Program-made: the position numbers and the translations under genes
Shown here: one piece after another, positions 1-11,266 of the stretch
How positions within the stretch are numbered: the first letter of the stretch is position 1
Layout: each line of letters opens with the position of its first letter
The notes under the pieces: model-generated
Told to the model about the DNA's origin: nothing
The model's input: the letters and a program-made list of their open reading frames with translations, nothing else
Databases searched by the model: none
Assembly (NCBI GenBank): GCA_038373865.1
Contig: JAXGGA010001124.1
Location: forward strand, 62,001-126,000
Reading direction: 5' to 3'
DNA from: Uloborus plumipes
Lineage: Eukaryota; Arthropoda; Arachnida; Araneae; Uloboridae
DNA: 64,000 nt

Positions 1-532
1 CCTCAAGACTTGGGAAGTGTCTAATTGGAGATGGTAAGCTCAGGTGACTGATGCAGAGTTGCGTACATAAGAGATGAAATATGTCATTTGTTATAAATCA
101 AAAAGATACTTATGAAATTCTTATAATGTATCTGGAAGGCGCAACAGAGAATACTAGCAAAAATATCCGGCGTTGCCTGTGTCAGTAATAATTGAATCAT
201 TTATTTCAAACGACTAAATTTCTAATTTTAAGAAAACATTCGTATCATCACATTAAATTATTCAATCGCAATGACAACTTTTCCTGAAAAAAATATATCT
301 AAATGTGTATATATTTCAGTTTAAAATATTGTAGTCCTGATTGAAAATTTTAAAATTCGGTTAAAAATGCTTTTTTGAACTTCTACAATTTGTCGCTTGA
401 CTGGTTTTGGGTTCAATCATGAGAAGCAATAGTTATTTTCATTGTTTTTCTCAATGGAAAAAAAAACCCAAAACACGTCACACTAATATGATTACAAACT
501 GAGATGCATTTTTACACATTTCATTTCACACT
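1..532. other. Unassigned AT-rich DNA
   Basis: I see no open frame, repeat boundary or RNA-like structure here beyond short A and T runs. Confidence 0.5.
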
Positions 533-620
533 CCAGGGCCCCCCGTACCTACCACAGCTTCGCGGTTTAACCGGGATAGGGCCCTGAAGAGCGCTTTGTT
601 CTTAATTTTGAACCAGAACC
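533..620 (-). repeat. Possible distal part of a SINE split by a MITE
   Basis: This short stretch is richer in G and C than its surroundings and contains a GGGCCC-bearing inverted repeat. It directly abuts the inverted-repeat element at 623-1693. On the other side of that element lies a minus-strand tRNA-derived SINE (1696-1890). Removing the element and one TA would join the two GC-rich flanks into one minus-strand sequence, so this may be the interrupted 3' part of that SINE. That is inference; another copy would be needed to confirm it. Confidence 0.35.
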
Positions 621-735
621 TACCCAAGTAGCATCAACTCATCGGATTTTGCTCGGCCGATCAACTAACTCCTCGTAAACTGATCCCGTAACGCACGACG
701 ATATCGTTCCGATCAGTATCCGAGCACGGTTTTCG

Positions 736-1155
736 ATGAGCTACTTTTCATCGGAAAGCGATATCCTTCCGATCAATTTTCCCGATGAAAATAAGATGAG
801 CTATATTCCATCGGAAAATGATATCCTTCCGATCACTTTTCCCGATGAAAATAAGATGAGCTATATTCCATCGGAAAATGATATCCTTCCGATCACTTTT
901 CCCGATGAAAATAAGATGAGCTATATTCCATCGGAAAATGATATCCTTCCGATCACTTTTCCCGATGAAAATAAGATGAGCTATATTCCATCGAAAAACG
1001 ATATCCTTCCGATCAAATTTCCCGATGAAAATTAACCGAGCTATGTGTTATTTTAAAACTATGTACTTCCAATCAAATTTCCCGATGAAAATATGCCAAG
1101 CTACAGATTTCATCGGAAAGAGGTCGTAAAGATCAAATTTTCTGATGAAAATTTT
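736..1155. repeat. 60-bp minisatellite, about 7 units
   Basis: Units start at about 736, 796, 856, 916, 976, 1036 and 1096. Three consecutive 60-bp lines (781-960) are identical; the flanking units have substitutions and the last two are clearly degenerate. Each unit contains a TCGGAA...TTCCGA inverted pair. Because 60 is divisible by 3, the first five units stay open in one frame and give a 99-residue repetitive frame, which I do not treat as a gene. Confidence 0.92.
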
Positions 1156-1204
1156 CCCAATCTCAAATTTTTGTTAAATATGCAGTGTTGGTCTCATTAT
1201 TCGT

Positions 1205-1277
1205 AGACTTGGTAGCGTGGTGGTAGAGCGTTGGCTTTCCGGCGCTGATAACTCGGGTTCGATGCTGGAGTTGGCCA
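1205..1277 (+). repeat. tRNA-like segment (degenerate SINE head)
   Basis: An A-box-like word (TAGCGTGGTGGTAGAGC) is followed about 30 bases later by a B-box-like word (GGGTTCGATGC), the spacing of a tRNA gene's internal promoter. The anticodon arm does not pair cleanly and there is no convincing acceptor stem. It lies inside the inverted-repeat element at 623-1693. A tRNA-derived SINE fragment is likelier than a working tRNA gene. Confidence 0.5.
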
Positions 1278-1695
1278 GTCGCAAATGGTTGGGGGAAATA
1301 AAAAAGAGGTTCCAAAATTCACTGCCACGGAACTAAACTGCGCTCTTTTTTCTTTTTTTCTCTTTTTTCTTTAAATTGATCCAACTCTCATCGTATTTTG
1401 ATCCAAAATTTATCGCCACGGAACTACACTGCTCGTATATTGATCCAACTCTCATCGTATTTTCATCCAAAATTGATCCTAAATTCATCGGCACGGGACT
1501 GCACTGCTCGTAAATTGCTCCAAATCTCATCGTAAACTCATCGGATTTTGCTGCTCGGATTCTGATTGGCCGATGAGACATATTGGAGCAATTTCCGATG
1601 AAAACTCATCGAAATCCGATCACCGGCCGATGAGAATTTCATCGGGTTTCGATGAATGGCCGATCATCGGCCGATGAGATTATGCTGCTGGGGTA

Positions 1696-1890
1696 GGGTT
1701 GAGCAAATCCTAGGCCCAGCACCCCCCAGAGGTATCGTTTCACTTGGAGGACTTTGTGACCACGACATTTTTAACGCCTCCCAGCCACCATTAATCAAGA
1801 CGGTGGATCTTGGATCGGCTGGTATCGAACCCGGGTCCCTCCGGACACGAGTCCGATGCCTTACCGATCGAGCCACCACGGCCCTTGCAT
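1696..1890 (-). repeat. tRNA-derived SINE, minus strand
   Basis: Read on the minus strand from about 1890, the sequence has an A-box-like GTGGCTCGATCGGTAAGGC and a B-box GGGTTCGATACC, spaced as in a tRNA-type RNA polymerase III promoter. A body of unrelated sequence then runs to about 1696, where the MITE end begins. The composition is much more GC-rich than the neighbourhood. The family cannot be named from sequence alone. Confidence 0.6.
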
Positions 1891-4800
1891 TCCTGCACAC
1901 GAAACTAAAAATGGTAAATGAAATTATCAAAACTGTAAGCAACTAAACTAATGTAAACATCGTACTCAACAATGAAACAACTTAACCCTGTAGTTGAATA
2001 CCAAAGTTAGAGCAAATAAAGCTATAATTCTATGTCAGACAAAAACTAACAATAATAATAGTCAAGTATAAATTGATAGTAATACTTATGAAAATAATGG
2101 CTCCAAAATGGACTAATATATATTCTTTTAAATATTAGTTACTAAACTGAATTGATAATGCTTTTAATAAAATACAATTTTGTGAAAACAACTCCCAATT
2201 ATTTCACAAACAACGAAATTAGCACAAAATAAGTAAAATATAATGAATCTACAAAATAATGCGAAATTTTGTTCTGAGGAAGGAAACTAGTACAAGCACC
2301 ATACAAAGGCATATACAATTTTGTATTAAACAAAAAAAAATCATCGCAAAATAATAAAAGTAATAATACTAATATAATAAGTCCTAAATCAACTGTTAGA
2401 TGTGGTCTAAAATAGTACTTGATATAGCTAAATAACAAAGCAATAAAACTCATACAACGTCTTTTATGACTCATGGATTTTATTCCTTTTCTCTCAATTT
2501 TTCAAAAGAAGATTATGCAATTGTTTGGATAAGCGTAAAATCGCAGCTTTATCTTGTTTACCACAACCGAACAAGGACGCGTAAATTGATTCCATAAAAC
2601 TCTGATTCCAGGCAGAAAGGCTTTGAAAAATTTATGTATATCCGTATTCCGTATTATAGAAAAAATATTATAAATATCGTAAATCATCACCGATTAAGAG
2701 AAGTCAATTGGAAATTGCATCGAAAGCACCTGCGTGGTTCATCTGCCGATTAATAAGGTCTTATCGTTGTTTGTTCAGCTCTGGGACGTCTCTTCGGTCA
2801 TTAAGTTGTTAGCGCATTGACCACAAATCCAGCAAATGTCTCCCACTGCTCGTAATTATGTCATTACATCACTTCTATCTACATAGGCCATCGCAGCGGC
2901 CTAAGTAAACAATGCCGGCGATAATGCCTAACTTCCTGTTAAATTGCAAAGGTAGCTTCGAATTCTGAGACAGCCCGACCGTTATCTTCACGGTGGGAAT
3001 ACGTTTTTGCCCGCTTAGTGTAAACAAGTGTTCAGATATGGTCGTACGATAACCGAAGTTGTTTGCGCTTCTGGTACCTCCGAGTTGTCAAACGATTTGG
3101 AATCTTTCAGTGGTTTGGCCCCCCAGTTTGCCGGTCCTAATTTAACGAGCGTAAAATTTCGTGGGAAAGGGAAGAATCAATTGGTTTGTCAATAGAGAAG
3201 ATAAGGGGCATGTGTGGCATCGGTTCTTTTTTCCTGATATCTCCTTCCTCTGATGCTACAGAAGCAAAAAATAGAAGTTCATGTGTTATCTTCCCCTACA
3301 CATTGAAATAGTCTCTCTTTAACCGAATGTGTAGTGTTAGCTTTGTATTGAAGTTTTAACTTTGCCTTTCTTGCATTTTCCTCTAAACGCAAGATTGACG
3401 TTTAAAACGAAATCGCCGTTTATAATAATTGGGAAAATTGCGAAGATGCTGGAGAAAAAAAAACCATTAATGCAGTACTGCTCTTAGAAAGTAGACGAAT
3501 TTTAAAAATCCGAAGGGGAAAGCAACACCTCTAATCAAGAGAAAGGCATATCACAGGTTATATTAACAAAACTGTAACGCAAAAAAGGCTGATTAAAGTT
3601 CCTTTTATTTACTTGGTCCCTCTAAACACTCCAACAAAGGTTTTGAAGAGGAGAAAGGAAACACTGAAGAAAACAGGTCCACATTGGTGCAGCAAAAACA
3701 ATGGACTACAGTCTATAAAGTCTGCCACCCTTGTCCCTTCTCCTTCAAATTTTGTTTTTTGATCTAGTATCTGCGAAAAAACACAAAGTATGGTGCATTT
3801 ACCGCTTCCCAGAAGTTTCAGCCCGGGACAAGGGCAAGGCTTTATATCTCTTAAATTCGGTACTGCTTCTTCGTGCTATTGAAAAAACTTTTGTACAAAC
3901 ACTAAATGTGATTCAGACTGTACTAAACATGGTTTAGACAAATTTAACGCAACTTATTTTAAAACAACAGCTTGTAAGATCCTTTAAAACACGTATAAGC
4001 TCACATATTACCACCAAATGACGAAATCTATTATGAAAGCAACCCATTGCATAACTTTCACTCTTGTGGGTAAGAACCTGATTTGAGTCGATTCAGAAGC
4101 CCCAGGCGAAAAGCTACTGTTTAACCCATCATTATTAAACCGCCCCAACCCAAAATATACGAACCCACATGATCCATAAAACGTTCAGTTAAAGCTCATC
4201 AACAAAACATCTCTTTCAAAGTCGACAACCATCAAACGTGGGAAAATCTCGCACGCTCTATAATTCATTTGACCCCGCCTTTTAAAATCCGATGTTTGAG
4301 TAATTTACTGCTCCAATATTGCAACATTCCACCCTGCCAAAGGATTGGTGAAGCACTCCAGATCTTTTGTCCCTAATCCCCTTCTTATGTTTAAATGAGC
4401 CGCACGCAGAAAAAAGAGCTTTGAAAGAAACAAAAGCAAATTGTTTCTGTGGAAGCACGTGCTCGTGTCTCTTTACCTATACCTAATGTATGGTTAAAGG
4501 TCAATAAGCTCTCAAGTTCTCGCAGAATGTCTTAATTCACGAACTTTTGCTTCGACGTTGAGGTAATCTCGATTCTGATCCTCGCATAAACCTGTCTATT
4601 TTCAATTCACAGTTACTCAAATTGAAATATAGGCTTGAGGGCTCCCGATGGTGCAGAAAGATTCAAAATAATAAAGAATAAGCATCCAATCAACGAGAAA
4701 TACATTTGATTCGGTGGCAAGGAACTCCTGAATCTTCCCTTTAATAGATGCTAAATGTTTCGCAGAAAAGGGCGTTTTCTTTCTTTTTATCAATCAGTTT

Positions 4801-5109
4801 ATTTTTGTTAATCTTTAGATCCTTCTATAATATTTTCCTCCCGAGTCATGGATAAAGCAAGCGAGAGCAAAGCGGTTTGATGGCTTAACTTTTGCGATTT
4901 GACTGAAGATTTTCGAAAGATAACAACTTTCCATTCGGAATCTTAGATAAATTACGTGCGAATGCGTTATTCTTGCCTTTTTCCCCTCTTTTTTTTTTTT
5001 TGTTTTTTGCAAGAAATTATTATTTAACAGACCTTATTTATTTTCGCATTGTTTTCAAAATCTCAATTGGTTTCTCTTTACGAGATACAGTGTTAATGCA
5101 ATGTAATAA
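1891..5109. other. No gene recognised; contains balanced-composition islands
   Basis: Only short unrelated open frames occur. About 2700-3240 and 4000-4770 have more balanced base composition and no visible repeat structure, unlike the A/T-run-rich flanks. They could be conserved noncoding sequence or unrecognised exons, but nothing in them identifies a product. Confidence 0.4.
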
Positions 5110-5183
5110 TACACTGAAGTGACAAAAGTCATGGGATAGCAATATTCAAATTTTCAGATGGCAGTAGCATCGCATAGAACAGG

Positions 5184-5190
5184 TATAAAT
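5184..5190 (+). promoter_or_regulatory. Candidate TATA box of the Tc1-type transposase gene
   Basis: TATAAAT lies 71 bp upstream of the first ATG and inside the element. An initiator-like TTCATTT occurs about 30 bp downstream (about 5212-5218), a normal TATA-to-start distance. Inferred from sequence only. Confidence 0.5.
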
Positions 5191-5254
5191 GCGCAGTGCT
5201 TTTACAGAGCTTTCATTTCTGTTCAAGTTATTCATGTGAAGAGGTTTTAACGTG

Positions 5255-6298
5255 ATGATGACCGCACGACGTGAATTAACAGACTTTGAACGCGGAATGT
5301 TAGTTGGAGCTAGACGCATGGGTCATGCCATTTCGGAAATCGTTAGAGAATTCAACATTCCCAGATCCACTGTGTCAAGAGTGTGCCGAGATTATGAAAT
5401 TTCAGGCATAACATCCCACCATGGACAGCGCAGTGGTCGACCGCCTGCACTTAAAGATCGAGACCGGCGACGTCTGCAAAGAGTCGTAAATTCTAACAGA
5501 CAAGCAACACTGCGTCAAATCACCGTAGAAATCAATGTGGGACGTACAATGGACGTGTCTGCTAGAACTGTGCGGAGAAATTTGGATTTCTTGGGCTATT
5601 CCAGCAGAAGACCGACTCGAGTGCCTTTACTGACAGAACGACATCGCTTGCAGCGACTCTCGTGGGCACGTGAACATATCGGTTGGTCCCTAGATGAATG
5701 GAAAACCGTGGCCTGGTCCGATGAGTCACGATTTCAGCTGGTAAGAGCCGATGGTAGGGTTCGAGTGTGGCGCAGACCCCACGAAGCCATGGACCCAAAC
5801 TGTCAGCAAGGCACTGTTCAAGCTGGTGGTGGCTCCGTAATGGTGTGGGCTGTTTTTTCATGGCATGGACTTGGTCCTCTAGTGCGACTGGACCGAACAT
5901 TGACTGGAAATGCTTATGTGCAGCTACTTGGAGATCACTTGCAGCCATTCATGGACTTCATGTACCCAAACAACGATGGGATTTTTATGGATGACAATGC
6001 GCCATGTCACCGGGCCACAACTGTTCGCAATTGGTTTGAAGAAAATTCTGGACAATTCCAACGAATGATTTGGCCACCTAGATCGCCCGACATGAATCCC
6101 ATTGAGCATTTATGGGACACCATCGAGAGGTCTGTTCGTGCCCAAAATCCTGCCCCATCAACGCTTTCACAATTATGGACGTCTATCGAGACAGCATGGC
6201 TCAATATTCCTGCAGAAGACTTCCAACGACTTGTTGAGTCCATGCCACGTCGAGTTGTTGCACTTCGCCTGGCAAAAGGAGGGCCGACACGATATTAA
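5255..6298 (+). CDS. Tc1/mariner transposase, DD36E spacing, intact
   Basis: Encodes a 347-residue DDE transposase that would bind the inverted ends in the nucleus and catalyse cut-and-paste into TA. The first ATG is at 5255 with a second at 5258; the open frame extends 3 bases further upstream only through a GTG. Residues about 7-55 form a paired-like helix-turn-helix, GRPP at 61-64 resembles the GRPR linker, and 65-112 form a second helix-turn-helix. The catalytic triad is visible: D156 in WSDESRF, D247 in MDDNAPCH and E284 in NPIEHLW. There are 36 residues between the second D and E, against 34 in classic Tc1. Length is normal for the family and there are no stops or frameshifts. From memory, DD36E spacing matches the group called Incomer; a phylogeny would be needed to place it. 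Confidence 0.97.
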   Translation: MMTARRELTDFERGMLVGARRMGHAISEIVREFNIPRSTVSRVCRDYEISGITSHHGQRSGRPPALKDRDRRRLQRVVNSNRQATLRQITVEINVGRTMDVSARTVRRNLDFLGYSSRRPTRVPLLTERHRLQRLSWAREHIGWSLDEWKTVAWSDESRFQLVRADGRVRVWRRPHEAMDPNCQQGTVQAGGGSVMVWAVFSWHGLGPLVRLDRTLTGNAYVQLLGDHLQPFMDFMYPNNDGIFMDDNAPCHRATTVRNWFEENSGQFQRMIWPPRSPDMNPIEHLWDTIERSVRAQNPAPSTLSQLWTSIETAWLNIPAEDFQRLVESMPRRVVALRLAKGGPTRY

Positions 6299-6331
6299 GA
6301 GGTATCTCATGACTTTTGTCACTTCAGTGTA

Positions 6332-9300
6332 TAGTTCGTAGTATGCGTGTTGAAAATTCACCTGATCATAACAGATTAACCTTTTAGAATTCTTATGGTT
6401 TGGCGGGGAAAATTAGTCATTACTGGAACTATGCATGATTAACTAAAAGAGTGTTAGCAAGAAAAATCAGTGCAACATCTCTTATCTTAATTTTAAATCA
6501 GCTATTTCACTGATTCTTTACTGTGAACAACTTTTCTACTGTGCAACACAGTGGTAGTATTTTTATATAACAGCAAGTGCATTCTACTATGTTATTTTGT
6601 GTATCAATGTACAAGCAAACCTATAGGGTATTTAACAGCTTATGAATTAAAAAAAAACTAAACTAAACTAAGCTAATTGCAGATTTAAAATCACCAAATT
6701 AGCCGAGATCAAGTAGTACTTGTACATACATTTAAAAAAAAAAAGTTTGTTCTTCAGTGTTAGTGAAATGTTTTTTCCCCATTACAAATCATACATGAAA
6801 ACAAGCGTGAGTAAAGTAGCTTAAAATCTGAACATTTTCAATTAATTTAAAAAACAAGGAAGAACAAGCTGATTCACATTACTTCACTACAATTTTCCAG
6901 CAGATAGCTGAACCAAGCAATAATTTAGAAGAAGACGACACCCTTGACTGCCCTGGAGGATTTCCATTTTCAATCAAGGAGAGATTTTTGTTAATGCATT
7001 TTACGCCCTGCGTGTGTTCACCGACATGTTATCTGTGTCAATTATGGATAACGACACCCAGTGATGGGTCCGGGCCCGGCACGCGATGCAATAAAGCTGG
7101 GAATTATTCTTCTGAGATCATAGGCGACAAATGAACAGGGAAATTCCATACGGATTTAATGAACTAAAGCGTGAAATCGGATTTAAGAGGCGGCGGAATT
7201 AGGGATGGCTCCTCGATAAGCGTGAAATGAGAATGCCCGCTGCAGTTGAATTCAAAGATGCCATATATAAAGTGTGATGGGTAATGACACCAATTTGGGA
7301 TCTCTTTTATTAAAGTGGTAGTTGAAGTCACTTACCTGAAGTCATTTTGGGATTTTAGAGTTCATGCATCAATTTGGTGAAATCTATCCCCATGTGAAAT
7401 GCTGTGCTGTTCAAGAGCTTTTTTGCTCTGGAGGGTCAAATATGAATGTTATACTCTTTCCTCCTCTTAAAGCTTGTGAAGTGCTCTATCGCACCAAATT
7501 TAATTTGCATTTCGAATGTTTTCGTTAACTTAATTGAACTTATCTTTATCTGAAACTATAGCTGCGTTGCCCGATTGAGCTCGAAAATAAAAATTTTGTC
7601 AAGGGACACATGCTTAACGTTCAGGTTTAAAAAAAAAAAAAAAAAAACAACTAGAGTAAAATTTCCAATCAAGACGTAGAAAAGAGCAATTTTATGACTC
7701 AAATTTTAAATTCAGTCCTCTTTGATTTTTTTTCCAACTCCAAAATTTAGTCATTGTTATTAAGAGGCTTAAACATTCCGTTTCCCGAATTTTTTGGCGA
7801 CCAAAAAATCCCTTCGCGAGTTCTTGAGTGTCAAAGGACCTAGTAACCTAGTGCCGCATGTGGCTAAAAACCAACATAAACCGCGGATTTGTATGTATTG
7901 CATGTGTAACTCTTTTTTTTTTTTTTTTTGGACGTATAAATGCGAGATTAATTTTTCTTCTTAGTTTTCCTGTGACTCGTATCTCATCAGATGTTCCATA
8001 TTCTGAAATTTATTATGTGTTCCATGAAACTAGCCGCCGAGGTGGCTCGTACAACCGTCTGCGGCGGGTTGGTGTTCACGCCTTCGGGGATATACTTCGG
8101 GTTTTTAGTGCAGCACATCTCTAAAACCTTTCCATTCCGAACAGTGTACTTTTAGGGCTTCGTCAGATTTGCCACCTGCTGCAGTACATTAATTTTCAGC
8201 TTGGTGCACCTCTAGAAACAACAACTTCTTTCCGTAACTCGCCATTTTAAAGATCGATTTTTTCCGTCTACCTTTTTTAAAAAAACGCGCTTTACTTCAG
8301 ACATTTAACTTAAGTCACCCAGGCAAGGCCGGGTGCTTTGATTAGCCTTTGTAAATTGCTTTCCAAAACAACAGTCGCTGCCAATAATATTTACCTCTTT
8401 TAATCCTGAGCCAAGTTTTCTCAATAATATACCAGGAAGGAAAAGTGGGGCAAAGTGGTCAAGAAAACTTGCCTTTTCACAATGAGCAAACTGGAATTAA
8501 TTTTGCATGGTAGTTAAATTTTTTTTAAGTTGTAAAAACAAAATTCGGACCTGCTATTTGTATCCCTCTATTTCTCTTTTTCTCTCTCTTTTTATAAAAT
8601 AATTACCACTTACCAGTAGTTAATGGTTTATCTACTACTGTACTCATCAGAGGCTCACAGTCCACCAATCATACTCACCAGTACGTCGCGGACCACCAAT
8701 TAAGCTTTCCAGTAAGTCGCCTTTCGCGACCAACAGTTTTTTGCCTCCACCCTGATACAATCAAATGTTTGAAAATTCCATACAAATTCCCCCCCTCCTC
8801 CCCTATAAAAATATGACATCTTTCCCCTACATTTACGGGATAAATTAATCTGTTTCTCACGCAACAGAAAATAGAAATAGTCCACTTCTTATAAAAAAAA
8901 AGTTCCCAAACATTTATCTTTAAAGGAGAATGTACATTGAAGATGATCTAGGATTTTTATGGGACGTGAGCTTTAAAGTTATGTCGGGTGTATTATTAAG
9001 TATATCAAGTCACATAATAATCATACAGCTCCAATGCAATAGTAGTTGAAAAATCACGTTCTCTTGTTCTCGACCTACCCACAAACCCTATAATCTGTTG
9101 CGGTAAGGGGGAAAGTCGTTGATTACTTCTAAGACAAAATGAAAAGCTGAAACACATTGTCGTCTTGCACCGAGAGATAATTTGGGCTTTAACATGATTC
9201 AAAGGAAGGAAAAGCATCAAATGAAAGCGTAATTGAAAAGCCAATGAGATAATGCTTTCTTTTTCTTCAGGCTTAGCGACAACAATTAGGCCTATCCCAT

Positions 9301-9543
9301 GTAGTGGAATAACCCATTATTTGGTGAGCATCCATTCAATGTTGACAACATTTTTTGCGCAGACTTTGTGCCGAGGCGATATTAACGACATGTTTGTCCA
9401 CGTGGAATTATTTGTTATTTCTTGAACATAGCAGACTCGGGGAAATAATTTAACCCTAAAGATAACATATACTTCAAAACGTTTTTATCAATCCTGCATA
9501 AACAACGCATACTGTAAAATTAAAATATAATTCTAATTAAAAA
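6332..9543. other. No gene recognised; one balanced-composition island
   Basis: Mostly A/T-rich with a 19-base A run near 7628-7646 and a T run near 7912-7929. About 6900-7330 is more balanced, unique-looking and includes GGGTCCGGGCCCGG; it has no sustained open frame. About 8660-8750 has an imperfect doublet of a CCACCAAT...CCAGTA.GTCGC word. Nothing here supports a named gene. Confidence 0.4.
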
Positions 9544-9545
9544 TA

Positions 9546-9704
9546 CAGTCGAGTCTCGATAGCTCGAAGTTAAAAGGAACCGGCCTAAAGATATTCTAGT
9601 TATTGGTAGCTTGAGTTTTATGAAGTTCCTACAACTTTCTCAAAAGACAGGGGATCCAACGAACACTTCAAGATAAAGGAAAATTCGAGTTATTGAGACT
9701 TCAC
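9546..9704. mobile_element. Short MITE with pogo/Tigger-like ends
   Basis: The left end CAGTCGAGTCTCGATAGCTC is mirrored at the right by a degenerate inverse ending at about 9704, with TA on both sides (9544-9545, 9705-9706). At about 159 bp it has no coding capacity. The terminal words resemble those of pogo/Tigger-type elements; the assignment is by resemblance only. Confidence 0.6.
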
Positions 9705-9706
9705 TA

Positions 9707-11266
9707 AAAAAGAATTTCTGCGTTAAACTCTCTATTTTTTCATTCAAATGATAATAAATGCGTGAAAATAATAGTTGGTACTTTTCTGGCACGTCACTTG
9801 GCTCAATTTTGATCTTGGAAATTATTTTTCATTTTATTCATTGCTGTTATGTTTTGTCAACGCTACAAAGAAACTACATGTTAAGAATATGCAATACGTT
9901 ATTCCTTCATTTTAAAGAATCACATTTTATTTATTCATTTATTTGCGATTTTAGTTAGCCCATATGCTTATGAACCGTGATTCTAAGCTTTAAATCTGAA
10001 ATCCTATAAATTTTTGAACTATTTGAAGCTTCTAGAGCAGCTTAATCGGCAAAAACGCTTCAAAGCTGAAAATGAGCGGTAAATGTCGATATTGTGCTAA
10101 AACATATTATTTTCAATGAGAAAAAGAACATTCAATCAGATTGAGTCAAAATGATGTTTCATTACATGAAAAACAAAACATCACAAAACTAAAGCCTTAC
10201 GAATACTACCCGTCCGTGAAAGCCGCTACTAGCACTCGCGAACCATTCCACTTAAAAAAGGGGTGATGGGTTGTAAGTGGGAATTTTCCGAAGTTTTCAA
10301 TTTAAACTTGCATTTGCTATCCTTTTGACAAATTCAACTAAACTATGTATTTGAAATTGACATCGTTCTACGTTGTTTGATACGGCTCAAAATGCTTCTT
10401 ATTATTCTTCCCCTTATTGTTATCTTACCTATGACCCCTGTTTTGGTAAGATCAGAGAAGACCTGACGCGTGCGTAAATACGCGGAAGGTTTTACCTAAG
10501 AAAATCAGACAGTATTATGCGTGTTTAATTTTTCATACAATTGCAACTTTTCAATACGTTTTAAACACACTTATGTTCTTGGTGATCCAAGAGTTTTTCT
10601 ATTCCCCAATTTTACTGTTCCTTTTTTTGGTCAAGATAGTGGTCAAATTTTTGTAGATGTTTCCATATACCTGTGCATTAAAATTTAGTATTGATTTTGA
10701 TCAGACATGTAGAATTCTTTTTTTGTCTAGGTCAATATTTTTAGACTTTTCTTTGTTTTCGAAGTTTATCAACAAAAGTTACCATAAAAGTGCTTCCAAG
10801 AGCTGGATTTTAAACTCAATTCTTTTTTAGTCCGAATAACTCAAAAAATATAAATCACTTTAAAGTATTTAAAAATATTAAAAACCGAGAATTTTAAAAC
10901 TGCTTTTATAAACTTCAAAAATGTAATTTCTTATTTTTAAACTTTAAAACAAATTCTGGCGAAACTAACTTTATAAAGAATCTGTTTAAAGTTATAAGTT
11001 GAAAACAACCCATTAAATACTTTTAATATTGCACCTTCTAAATATATCAATAAAAGATATACTAAGCAGCCTTAAACAATAACAGTACTTCTTTTGTCAC
11101 CTACGAAATATTGTAATTTAATTATTGCCTTTTTCTTTTTTATTAAGCTTTAATAAGCAAGATATTAAGCAAATTTCAGAATAATTTGTGCCTTATAAAA
11201 CAAAAGAAGTCAGAGTGACTCTACTTATAAATTTTTAACAATGTAAATTACTCTTATAGAAATCAA
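9707..11266. other. Unassigned AT-rich DNA
   Basis: No open frame above noise, no repeat boundary and no RNA-like structure seen. Confidence 0.5.

Larger units (their letters stand above)
623..1693. mobile_element. MITE-like element with CCCAAGTAGCA inverted ends
   Basis: The left end reads CCCAAGTAGCATCAACTC and the right end is its imperfect inverse (about 1671-1693), followed on both sides by TA (621-622, 1694-1695). The ends then run into further mirrored CATCGG/CCGATGAG motifs. The interior holds a 60-bp minisatellite (736-1155), a tRNA-like segment (about 1205-1277) and many GATCGG/CCGATGAG words, but no transposase. A 108-bp element at 22401-22508 has the same terminal core. Superfamily is not assigned. 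Confidence 0.7.
5112..6329 (+). mobile_element. Complete Tc1/mariner-superfamily element
   Basis: A 1,218-bp element bounded by inverted terminal repeats that begin CACTGAAGTGACAAAAGT. The two 27-bp ends (5112-5138, 6303-6329) differ at one position. A TA dinucleotide flanks each side (5110-5111, 6330-6331), the target duplication of this superfamily. It carries one uninterrupted transposase gene. A TATA box, an initiator-like site, intact ends and an open frame make it the youngest-looking autonomous element in the window. Confidence 0.97.

Noticed and set aside
736..1035. 99-residue repetitive protein
   Set aside because: The frame stays open only because the 60-bp minisatellite unit is a multiple of three; the array lies in a non-coding mobile element and lacks other coding signs.
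1205..1277. Functional tRNA gene
   Set aside because: A and B boxes are present but the anticodon and acceptor stems do not pair properly; a SINE fragment fits better.
5562..6361. Several open frames on both strands over the Tc1 element
   Set aside because: They are shadows of the 347-residue transposase gene.
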